A stretch of 64,000 nucleotides of DNA from positions 806,001 through 870,000 of the forward strand of contig CAJQUW010001446.1 of NCBI GenBank assembly GCA_907163375.1, read 5' to 3'. The DNA is from Prostheceraeus crozeri. Lineage: Eukaryota; Platyhelminthes; Polycladida; Euryleptidae. The notes beneath the pieces were generated by a model. It saw nothing but the letters and a program-made list of their open reading frames with translations, made no database searches and was not told the DNA's origin. Below, one piece after another: positions 22,551-33,338 of this stretch. How positions within the stretch are numbered: position 1 is the stretch's first letter; each line of letters opens with the position of its first letter. The translations under genes and the position numbers were made by a program.

Positions 22551-23273
22551 CATCTTTTGCATGGCAATTTGATCTATCGTTTATTTAATTTCATTGTTGT
22601 TAATCAAACAAGGTTGGCCAACACCTGATATAAAAATTGAAAGTACTCACAGAGAAAGAAATAAGAAATGCACAAGACATTTTAATGCATCAAAATTTCA
22701 AACATGTGAGCGGCTGACCGGCCGTGAGAAACAGAAGAAACTGTTGACCTTGCCTCCTTTTTTCTCGAGAAAATGTGGTCTGGACAGAGAGGGGATATAG
22801 TAATCAGTTCCTTGAGTAAGGCGGTTAAGAGACATGAGCAATCACTTCTCATGTGCACATTCACTTGGTAATTTGGTAATTTGTGAAGATTTCAGTGGAT
22901 TCATCTTCTCAAGGCTAATCGTGATATCATAACGTTTATATTTGACGTCGATTGGCAAATTTAATCGATGAAAAGTAGGATTACGCCATTGATGAGTGTT
23001 TCTGCCAATGAAAGTTTAAGTGTCATTTACTGATTCTTATAACGAAAGTGTGTCTTTATTCATTCTTATAACGAGTGCAAAATACATAGTATTTCATGCA
23101 AATTTGTTGAATGACTAATTAGACATTGATTCTTTTAACGAAAGTGACATGATAATTATTCTTATAACGAGCGGAATACTTATAACGCTGTATAGAAATG
23201 CTTCGGGAAAATGGATTTGATTCTAATAGCCAGTTTATTCTTAACGAGTGATTCTTAAAACGAGAGTTCACTG

Positions 23274-25064
23274 CACATGTAGCCTACATGCAATTTTTCA
23301 ATGAGAGGGAAGTAGCAAACTTGAAAAGACAAAAATTGACCTATATGTTGTTGCATAAAATGGATTTACTCAATGGGTGCTGGAGGTCATTCATGAATGA
23401 AGGAAAATGATCAGTGAAACTTTCCGATACATGGCCGGAAGCATGGCGTTGAAGCTGCAGATGACTGAAGCTCTTGATGTCGCGTCTCATCGTTTCTTCG
23501 CACTGAAGTCTAACTTGGTGACAAGGCCAAATATCTTCGTTTTTGTGTCTTTTTCGATCCTTGTGGCTCGCAGCTCAGAAAGTTAGATTTTCTAAAAATG
23601 TCAGCTGGCCTATTAGGGGACGTGACAAATTCCCATACATGTCATGAGAGCTGTCGATGACACGTTTAAAATCATAAATATTCTAATTTCAGACATTCAG
23701 TAGATAGAAAAAGTAGCGATCTTCATTCAACCTCAGGGTCAACTTGTACCCGGTCAGGAAACACTGTTCCAATTGTTGATGACATTCGATCACTGCAAAC
23801 TAGTGGCTAGCAAAAGTATGGCAGGGATTTACAAAAGGACTATCTGCAAAACTTGCACTCTGGTGAATCCTTGCTACAGACATTCCCCAATTTTCACAAA
23901 TCACCTTCAGAAATCCAATCCATCTGGTCTCCGTGGACCCTTAGCGATCTTCACTCTCCCCGGAGGGTCCCGGGCTGGGAAATACTCGTCTAGAATTTAG
24001 CCCATCAGCATTTTGAGACCCGATGTCATGCGGGAATTTGCGTAAGTGTTCGACTCATAGCTGAATAATTGATTGACTTGCACCAAACACAAACATTTAA
24101 TTTCATGATCCCACTCATGACTTTGAATGATTGATTTTCCTCTTTTAGACACTACCTCTCTCAGCTGACAACACTGCCTTATTATGCCTAACAGTGCCAC
24201 TTTTTATTACACTGTCTATGACGTGCACCGCACGTTATCGTTCTATTATCCTTCCCATTGCTCATCAGCATATGGGGAGTTGCAGTTATGAGCGCATGAC
24301 GTGCAGTGCATTGCATGTCATGGGATGGGTACAGCAGTGTGGCATATTTGGCTTCGATCGGAAGTTTCGAATTAATTGAAAAGGGACAATTCTAATAAGT
24401 TATTTTCTGAGCCAAAAGAAATAAGTCTCAACTACGTCAGAGTCTAACCCTCACCTATACACCCAGCATTCGCCTATCCAGCACCATCGTCTAATGAGCA
24501 ACCGAACAACCACACACATGAATGCCTAAAATCAACACTGGTGGCCATTTTTAGGACATTTCGACCCGAAGCTTTTGAACCAAGTTGAACGGCAAAATAC
24601 ATGTAATTGTCCAAAAGAACGAGGAAACCAGCACGATTCTTATAGCACCACTGCCAAACTCGTAGGATGTCTTGAACTCTTGGACATGAATGTACAAGTT
24701 GGCCCACTGCAAGGCCTTATGAAAATGATATGATAGCAGTTTTTATTTCTTTGATTTCAAACTTGAATTTCGCATTAAAAATCTTTCACGGCGATTTCAA
24801 ATCAAAACAAGTTGTTAAAGAAATTACAAATACTTTTGTCGGTGTAATGTTGGTGATAACAGAACATGAAGTTCACATTGTATTTTCAATCAATTTCAGT
24901 GAAGATCCATGTCCATCTTATCTTCTGCTGCCCCTAGAAGATGGTTGACTTGACCGTGCACTGCCTGCCGGTGATCCTGAAAAAGAAAGGCGTGAATAAT
25001 TTGAAAAACTACGATAATATAATCAAAGGATGCATAATAATTGCAGTTGGGGTAAACACTATAA
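23274..25064. other. Intergenic sequence, no gene recognised
   Basis: Several short open frames on both strands have no recognisable domain. No RNA gene or element boundary was found. Confidence 0.5.
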
Positions 25065-25177
25065 TATAGTCAATTGCTTCTGGAAAACTCTCCAACTGCC
25101 TCAGACGATGTTTATATTAGCATTTTAAACATCGTCTGATACAGTTGGAGAGTTTTCCGGAAGCAATTGACTATATT
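25065..25177. repeat. 113-bp near-perfect hairpin (foldback MITE or hairpin RNA)
   Basis: Left arm 25065-25115 and right arm 25125-25177 are inverted copies of about 50 bases with only a few mismatches and small bulges. They include CAATTGCTTC/GAAGCAATTG and ACTCTCCAACTG/CAGTTGGAGAGT. The loop is about 10 bases. Either a foldback transposon or a long hairpin RNA precursor would look like this. Confidence 0.85.
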
Positions 25178-25639
25178 CTGATAATATAATCATAACTATT
25201 AACAACTATGACAACGGCAATATGTTCTCCTCCTGTTTATTTATAGAACACTCGGTAAAGACAGTACAGGACCCGTGGCCACCTTAGGTGACGGATCAAG
25301 GGAATGTCGATCAACTTGTTCAATTGCTATGCATTCCTTTGTCCTGACTTACAACAAAAGCGCAGAGCAGCCTAAAAAATCCTCAAGCTAATTAGGATAT
25401 TCTGTGCTCAAGAGTACGTCAATTTTCCAGTGACTTAACATGACCTTGTTTGAAATGATGAGGCTTGTTCTTCTATACTCTCCATGTGAGGAGCCCAACT
25501 TGCTGATGCTGCACATGGAAAGCATAAATCGGGGCTTTGTGTTTGCACCATCAGTAAGCTGGGCTCCCCATATGAAAAGCATAACATGACCTCGTGACTG
25601 AAGACAGTCTTGAGGCTCTATTTGAAAGGAATTAAAATA
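25178..25639. other. Intergenic sequence before the LINE
   Basis: No gene recognised. The 5' end of the LINE is not sharply defined and may lie within this stretch. Confidence 0.4.
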
Positions 25640-26065
25640 ACACTGATATAGCTGATGGGACATTTCACTCTTTCCTACTCCATCGAACTGGCTGGACGTA
25701 CTTGGCTGCGCTCTCGTGTCTGTGTGATCTCTTCGTCGTTTCTTGTGTCTTCCACCCATCCTCTCGTGATGATTTTTGGATATTACTTGTGCATCGCCCT
25801 CTGTCTCCTCTTCGTGTGCCCGTTTCGTCGTTGTGTCACCTTGGTTCGGATTTATCCCGTCGTTTGATCCTCGTCTGGTGCCCGCTCATCTGCGCCTTGT
25901 GATTGGCTGCTGCTTGCCTGTTTCTGACGTCATCGGTTGTCTGGTCTGTGAAGACTGCAAGTGAGTTTCTGACATAGCCGAATCTATCATTCCTGCCAGA
26001 AATTCCGCTGCCAAGCTAATTGCTGTCGGATTGATTTTGGTGAACTGTTCTCCACGGTCCTCATC

Positions 26066-26543
26066 ATGTCTATCACGGCCAACGACCTGCTGGACATGAC
26101 CTGTGATGAACTTGTGAAGCGGCAGAGCAACATTCCGAAGCGTCTGTTGCTGGATACCTTCAAGCAATTAAGAGACGCAAAGTCCTCGTCCGTTACTTTC
26201 CCGTCTGATATCGTAAAAGTAATTGAAGAGAAAATAGAGGATACTCTAAAACCTTTCAGTACCCTAGTGTCCTCATTAATAGAAAAATATGATAAATTAA
26301 AAGTTCAAGTTGAAGATATTTGTAGAGAGCATAATACCATTGGGTTTGAAATGGATGCAAGGACAGAGGAGATGCTCGCAGAGATGTCTAATCGTACTTC
26401 TCGTCTCGACAATCTCATTTTCCACGGCATTCCTGAACTATCTGTTGGAGACGCTGATGAAAGGAAAACACATGATGTGCGTCAGGTTCATGACATCGCG
26501 GAAAAGTTGAAAGTAGACAATTTTGTTCCTCGACAGGTAAAAC
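26066..26543 (+). pseudogene. LINE ORF1, 5' part with coiled coil (cut by a MITE)
   Basis: The ATG at 26066 begins MSITANDLLDMTCDELVKRQ. Residues about 50-110 have heptad-like Leu/Ile spacing (coiled coil), and LDNLIFHGIPE begins the RNA-recognition-like region seen in CR1/L2/L1-type ORF1 proteins. The frame runs to the MITE insertion. After the MITE the continuing text (VKRIGKPNQHGKRLLLVK at about 27140-27195) meets a stop. The product would be an RNA-binding chaperone that packages the LINE RNA; this copy is broken. Confidence 0.75.
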
Positions 26544-27133
26544 CACAGAATTAGATTCATTTGCGCGCGCTTCGGTTTCCTAGAAAGGAAGAATTGTATG
26601 TAACCTTAATATCGAAATGGCACATCACATCACACAACTTGCTCCTTCTCGAATGGATAATTCGTGTATCGCTTGCTATTGGAAATGGCAAACAATAAGC
26701 TGTCAGCAGAGGACAGTAGAGCCAGTGAGAGATGCGTGCGTGCTGTGCTATCACTTCGCACACACCAAAACACACATCGATTCAATGTATGCACTATACA
26801 GTGAGCAATGCCGAGGAGAGGATGTGAAATCATCAAGTGAACTAATTTTCGTACGCCTGCTACTTTCTTTAATAATGATCGGAAGGGTCAACATTATGGA
26901 GAAAACTTGTGGGCAATGATCTGAATTCTTCGAATCTGAAGGAATTTTGGCAATCGAAGCACTTCGCTGGAACTCACATTAATCCGCAAGCGACGCACGA
27001 CTTTTTTCCTATCTCTGTAAGGTATTAGGAATTCCTTTTTGCCCACCTAATAGGTTCCTCAATGTGCCATCCATTTCGTATTAATCACACTTCTAGCAAA
27101 CCGAAGCAGATAAACAAAATATTTAATTCTGTG
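26544..27133. mobile_element. MITE copy B (CACAGAATTA family), inside LINE ORF1
   Basis: 590 bp with the same CACAGAATTA and TTAATTCTGTG ends as copy A, flanked by a perfect 8-bp duplication GGTAAAAC (26536-26543 and 27134-27141). Copy B differs from copy A by scattered substitutions and small insertions. Confidence 0.93.
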
Positions 27134-27380
27134 GGTAAAACGCATCGGAAAACCCAACCAGCATGGTAAGCGTTTGCTTCTTGTTAAGTGATCCGATCAT
27201 GAAACCAAGGTGCAGATCTTGAGGAATGCCAAACTTTTGAGAAACGTCGAGTCGATGAAACGTTATGAGAACTGCTGGTAAAGACTGTGTCATTTATCGC
27301 AATCAGATCGTCCCACGTGATTCTCGTTCAACAAATACAAATTTTCGATAAATGTTTTTAATGAGTCTTATCCATCTGTT

Positions 27381-29894
27381 TTGTTGACCAATATGCGCTC
27401 TCTCCGTCCAAAGATGGACGAACTTCTTGTCTTTACCCGTAATGTCGAAACTGACATTGTCGTTATAACAGAATCATGGTTAAGCGATAATGTTACTAAT
27501 GATGAAATTTGTCTTACAAGCTTTAGCCCTCCTTTTCGTTGTGACCGAACGAATGGAAAAAAGGCGGTGGAGTCTGTATTTATACCAAAAGCAGTTTATC
27601 TTATTCAAACGTATTTCTGTCTAATCGTTCATCTCCTATGGAATGTGTTTCTATTGTAATAAATACGTCAAAAATATGTGTTATTGCGGTGTACATTCCT
27701 CCTAATTTATCAGCATCTATTTCCGATGATATTTCCTGTTTTCTTCGTAACAGCATCAAGCATATTTTAGCATTGCATCCTACGTTCCATTTACTGATCC
27801 TGGGAGACTTTAATAAATTCTGTTGTGACGAGTTCGAGGGACTTTTTGGTCTCCTTCAGGTTGTCAAGGATCCTACCCGTGGTAACTCTACTCTGGACAG
27901 AATATTTTTAGATCCACTGCTTCGTACAAAATACAGTGTTCCTGTAAACTGTCCAGCATTTGGTCAATCTGACCATTTCTCGATTTTTATGAAGCCATTC
28001 AAATGTGCAAGTCATGTTACATGCATTAAACAAGTGTACGATTTCCGGAAAAGTAATATTGATTGTTTTGTAGATGCTCTCGATATGGCCCCTTGGCATT
28101 GCTTGTATGCGGATGATCTTTCTCTTGATGAGAAATGTTCTGTTTTATATGATGATAGAGACTGCTATGAAATGCATCCCCGTCGTATACGCTGAAATGA
28201 CTTCTCGTGACAAAGCCTAGATCACTCCTAAGATTAAATCTATGAGCAATTCACGGTATCGAGCTTTCCGCAATGGTAACATGCCTCTGTATATTCACCT
28301 GAAAGAAAAGATCAAAATCGAAATTACTAAAGCGAAGCGCAAATGGCTTAATAAGGCAAGGAATCACAAAAGCATCTGGTCGATTACCAAGGAGATCTGT
28401 GATTTGAAATCCAAATCTAGTGCTCAACTTGAGGCTATGGTGAAGTACCATCTCAATCCTTTCCTTGCGGCTGAAGCCTTTGCCTCCTCATACAGAGAAC
28501 ATGAGCCGGATTGGTCCTTTTTGGAAAAGCTTATCAATGACAGCCAAGTCGACCCTGCGCCTGATATTTCACCTCGTGTTGTGTTTGACAAAATGCTCTC
28601 TTTAAAAAACAAAGCTCCTGGGATAGACAACTTACCGCCTAACCTTTTATGTATTATTTACTATTGCAAATATTGTTCCTATCCCCAAATCCAACAATTT
28701 TGATTGCAATAACTTCCGTCCAATCTCTCTATTGCCAGTGGTGTCAAAGATTTTTGAAGATCTCATACTCAGCTCCGTGGCTGGCAAGTTGAAGCTGCTC
28801 TCTGGACAGAATCAGTTTGCGTACAAGCCAAAAATGAGCACTTTGCATGCCCACGTAACTGTGCAAGAATTTGTCACTTACCATCTGGATGATCCTCAAT
28901 CTCGCGGAGTGGCTGTGCTGTCGTTCGATATCCGACGTGCTTTTGACGCTTTAAGCCATGAATCCTTGTTACAGACTCTTTTGTGTGCTGACCTTCCACG
29001 CAATTTCATTGCCTGGATGGCGTCTTATCTTCACCATCGGTTATTCAGAATTTCTCTACAAGATGTTGTATACAGTTCCTGTTACCACGCCAGATCGGGA
29101 GTACCTCAAGGATCCGTCATATCTCCCTTGATTTTTATTGCTCATATGGGATCTCTGGTACCACATTCCAATGAAGTTGTGATGTGCAAGTATGCCGACG
29201 ACGTTCTGATTGCTATCCCTGTTGGTCGATCAAATTTAAATGAAATTGAAGCTTCAGTGTCTGTCGAGATCGAGAACATGGATCGATGGTGTAGTTCTCA
29301 CGGATTGCATCTTAATCACGACAAAACCAAGTGCATGTTTGTTCGCAAAGGCTGTTCTGTTGGATCCGACGTCTTATCATGCCGCGAATTGAGCAATACG
29401 CTGAAGTTTTGGGTGTGGTCCTCAACGAAGCATTTAGTTCGGACACTCACATTCAGCAGATTTGCAAATCTGCTAGTCGTCGAATCTACGCCTTACGACG
29501 TCTGAAATGGATTGGAGTCGCTAAACCCGATCTCATAAGCATTTATCATGCCTACATCAGATCGGTTGTTGAGTATAATTCGCCATTATTCGTAGGCATT
29601 AACAAGAAAAATGAATCAAAGCTCAAGAAACTGAACAGTCTCTGTCACAGAATTATATGTGGAAACGAATGTCGTAACAATTGTCTCGAAGACCTCGTAG
29701 TGCGTCGGGAAACCAGGGCTCTAGAAGTTTTCAAGGAGCTGCTTTCCACCGATGACTTTGGCCACATCATGCCTCGTCGCCTGACTCACAGCAATGCTCT
29801 TGTCATGCCCTTTTCGCGAACACTCCGTCGTAGCTCGTCATTTATTCCTTTTTGCACCGCCCTGTACAACAAACTTCCACGTACTGTTTTATGA
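27381..29894 (+). pseudogene. LINE ORF2: AP endonuclease and reverse transcriptase, multiply broken
   Basis: Nicks target DNA and reverse-transcribes LINE RNA. Endonuclease: LLTNMRSLRPKMDEL, TESWLSD, LILGDFN and QSDHFSIF, the last two holding conserved catalytic residues. Reverse transcriptase: KAPGIDNLPPNLL, NFRPISLLPVVSKIFE, SFDIRRAFDAL (motif A Asp), SGVPQGSVISP and CKYADDVL (motif C). The C-terminal part has YHAYIRSVVEYNSPLF and RRETRALEVF. Lesions: a frameshift in an A-run near 27558, a Trp-to-stop change near 28220 (reading A-stop-ITPKIK), a deletion or frameshift near 28650-28690, and a frameshift near 29350-29390. The content fits the CR1/L2 group. Confidence 0.88.
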
Positions 29895-30130
29895 TGATTT
29901 TGCTTTTTGCTCTTATGTATGGACCTGCATACAATCTTTTTATTCTCACGTGATCTACTTCTACATGTACATGTATTCATTTACGTATTTTATATTTTGC
30001 TAGCAAAAAGTGTTGAAATTTGCTTTTCTGTGTAAGAATCTGAACTCTATGATTGTGATATGCATGCTGTAATGAACGATTTTCATTAATTGAATATACG
30101 TCTTATTATTATCAGATTAAATCAAATCAA

Positions 30131-33032
30131 GCGTCGAAATTTCGACTGATTTTGTGAGATAATGTCAGTCAAAATGAACTCCTGACCGAAAAAAGTATTT
30201 ATTTGAATGGCTTGATTATATAGAATCAAGCAATCATTTAATTGATCAGTAGTCGAAGGGTCACTTTGTAATCTTCCCATCAAAGAGAAACTTCCCAAAT
30301 ACTTTGATCGAAAACTATTTGAAGCTTAACTATAAATCACATTGCAAATGATCGGCCATCGTTGCCCAGCTTCTACTATCGGATTCGGTGAACATCAAAC
30401 TTAAAGTGATTTTTATTTTAGCTTCAAATAATTTTCCAAAACTTTACATATTTGTTACTTTAACTTTGCTTTGTCTACACACATGCGAGTTATTGTCCGG
30501 CAACAGAATTCGTTTTACTGTAAGTACTTAGTGGTTGATGATTGAATTCGCAATTTTAACTTCTGTTTACGAAATACTTTTCAAGGAAAAGGAATTTAGA
30601 TATTGCATTTCTTTGGAACATTTTGCATGTCAATGAATTCGTCCCATGAAGCCAAACATTTTCTTTCCATTTTCTCTAAAAACGGTATTTATGACATCCA
30701 GCGACCCACCTTACAACCGAATACAAAAATCTAATTTTAAACTTTCAAAGGTTCGTCATGGTTGTTAAGCATGAAGACTACGTCTGCCTTATCTGATATT
30801 TCGATGCTCTATGGTGCCACGTGATAAAACAAACAGCACTGCATAACAATTAAAATCAAAAGAATGCTCAAGCATCTAAACAATTATTTTTCTTTATGAG
30901 CTGCATACATGCACATTGCACACGCACCGGTTACTTAGCCATCACCATCCACAACGCCTGTGCATTAAAGACGTGAGACCATGGACCAGTCAGAACCATT
31001 TGAGACTCGAACATGGGTAATCATTATTTGATCGCAGCTGAATTGAGTGATGTAATCAATTAATTGCAACTACTTCATGACAGCAATAAATAGATGGTGA
31101 ATAATTTAATGTCGACCTTCGCATTTCATAAGTTACAGCTTGCAGAGAACTGAGCAGTGATATTCTACTGTTCATTGCAATCCATTCATTACGGACAAGC
31201 TCGTGCATCATCTGCATGTTGTAAGGCGATGATGAAAAATGCTGCACCAGATTTGACTGCTGACTGATCGGATTCAGAGGTTTTCAATTCAACTTCAACC
31301 TCCAACCATATTCTATATATGCAATTAAGAATCAAACTTACAGAATTGTGCATTTAAATTACAACACCTTCATGTAATCAGCGATTTTCCTACTTTCAAA
31401 CTGTTTTTCAATATTCAATCAAAATGTTTTCAATTCACATCAAGAGATACATGAAAAAGATATACAAAACTATGGCAAAAGGAAAGAAGAGTAGGAGCTG
31501 TGCGGCAGGTAGTAAAGGGTTGCATGGTACCAGTAGCATTTATAGTAAATGACATGACTGGAGGAAAAAAGGAAGAAATAGGATGTGAATTAAATCCTAT
31601 TTATTGCCATATAAATTATTAAGCATATATTAAATATACATAAAGACATTTATTACTATATATTACTATGTAAATCAGTAAATGCGACAAGAATGTTAAG
31701 TTGTTCTCATTACGAGACTACATTTTGCAATACTCAATTACTCACGCTAGTTCGTCAAATTCAATTATAATCACATCAGATTAAATGAAGTAGTGAACAC
31801 TACAACAAGAGGACCATGAGAATCCATTTATCTTTCTATGATATAGCATTGAACAACAAGTTTCAAAATCCCGAGATTACAATCCCTGTTCATCATTTAC
31901 AATTTCGAACTTCCAGAAAAAGAGTTGGAACTGGCACCCGGCTCGGCCTTCGGGGCCGCGGCCAGTAGTGAGCTTTGACAGTCCTTTATCAGGATGTCAT
32001 GTATGATAGGACGAGACGTCTCGTATACTCGTATATCAACAATCAACAGTGCACATTGGGTATTATGATATGCTGTCATATATAAGATATCTGTCAATAT
32101 TGCATATAATAAGAGTATATCCAGTAAAATATGCGCTTGAAAACTAATTCTTATGGAGAATTGAGAGCAATTCTGCAGGAGAAGACTATCTATTGACGAC
32201 TTAATTTCAATTAATACGTTCTGAGGCAACCAATTACTCGAGAAACTAGGATTCAGATAGTAGCTAGGTGTGATAATAGAAGCCAATCGCACAATCAAGA
32301 CAAGGTCTTGTCAATGGATGTGACATGAAGATATAGGATTAAGGAATCGAACAGGATCGTTCAAGTTGCACTCTATGCCGTATAGTTACATGCATGTTTT
32401 TTACTATTTTTACCTATGTACTCCCACATGTTCCCACTCCTACAGCAAAATCAACATACGTCATCCGTGGGACGCAGAAAATATAGGTGACAAGACAGAT
32501 GTCACCTTAGACTTTAAAATATTGGATTCTTCAATTCAGGAACACATAGCTAGCCATCAGTTCGTTGCTATGTTGGTGAGCTTTACGTAGATAGATTTTC
32601 ACATCGGACATGTCAATGGTGCAGCTTTGTTATGGAATTAAGTTCAGAGATAATTCGACGGAATACACTATCTATTTTGAAATCATTTTACTAGGCCACC
32701 TATATATTGATATGACACAACAAAAGATCAATGTAAGCTAAGTAAAATAGAGATAGATAAGCTGCTGAACAAAAGACTAAGGATCAAATACAACAAATGT
32801 CGAATGTACCATTTTCTACAAGCATAATGCTTTGATTAGTTAGGATGAACCATGGAATGGTCCACAATTCAATGATTGTTATCATTTGAATCGCGCAAAA
32901 TTCAGTCATCCATTTATGTTTTTGCTTTCTTCGCATTGTGATGGCTGTGATAAACATCGCTAAATAATGCTGTGCAGCAGAGAATTTGAAACGAGACCGA
33001 GACGGGCCGGACACGAATATTCTGGGCCAGCC
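30131..33032. other. Intergenic sequence and probable CCDC39 3' UTR
   Basis: No confirmed gene. The part next to 33033 is likely CCDC39 3' UTR. A GC-rich island near 31930-31970 on the minus strand can be read as a short Ala/Ser-rich tail ending in TAA at about 31897, but it has no good splice acceptor. Confidence 0.45.
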
Positions 33033-33338
33033 TCAACTCTGTTTCGACCGAGACTGAAAACTATGGAACTCACTTCCAGCTTGAGGTTGGAAGCTGAGAT
33101 TGCTGACAGCAGCAGCAGCAGCTGGACGAGCGGAAGATCGCGCTGAAGAGGCTACAGAGCTTCGATGTGAAGACATAGAGCTTCCTCGGGAACTTGCGCT
33201 TCCACTTCCGCTTTGAGGAATTGGAATACCAGCCTCGTTGAGATATCCGCTTGCAGTCACGAAGGCGTCGGTAAAAGGTTTCAATACTCGCAATAATTCA
33301 TTTGATACTCGACGATTGAATTCTCTCTGCTCCCGAAT
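33033..33338 (-). CDS. CCDC39: CCDC39 coding exon 8 (last)
   Basis: 306 bp, 101 codons and a TGA at 33033-33035. It begins [20 protein letters not shown], continuing exon 7 in phase 0, and ends in a Ser/Ala-rich low-complexity tail like the vertebrate protein. Confidence 0.93.
   Translation of the reverse strand: MREQREFNRRVSNELLRVLKPFTDAFVTASGYLNEAGIPIPQSGSGSASSRGSSMSSHRSSVASSARSSARPAAAAAVSNLSFQPQAGSEFHSFQSRSKQS

Larger units (their letters stand above)
8759..23273. mobile_element. Possible pogo/Tc1-type element, expanded by nested insertions
   Basis: CAGTGGACTCTCG at 8759 (preceded by TA) is mirrored by CGAGAGTTCACTG ending at 23273. Inside both ends are repeats of ATTCTTATAACGAG or its variants (8805-8850 and 23030-23260), the CTCG/AACGA pattern familiar from pogo-like TIRs. 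If these are the two ends of one element, the mariner (8899-10264), P (10764-13501) and hAT (13784-22398) elements all landed in it, and about 1.8 kb of original element remains. The right flank is CA, not TA, and no pogo transposase is visible, so the two ends may come from different copies. Confidence 0.4.
25640..30130 (+). mobile_element. CR1/L2-type LINE retrotransposon, near full length but decayed
   Basis: Order on the plus strand: a 5' UTR of about 400 bp, ORF1 (26066), a MITE insertion (26544-27133), then AP endonuclease and reverse transcriptase to 29894. A 3' UTR ends in short AAATC repeats near 30112-30128. A terminal short tandem repeat instead of poly(A) is typical of CR1/L2 elements. 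Both ends are approximate because no target duplication was identified. Confidence 0.85.
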
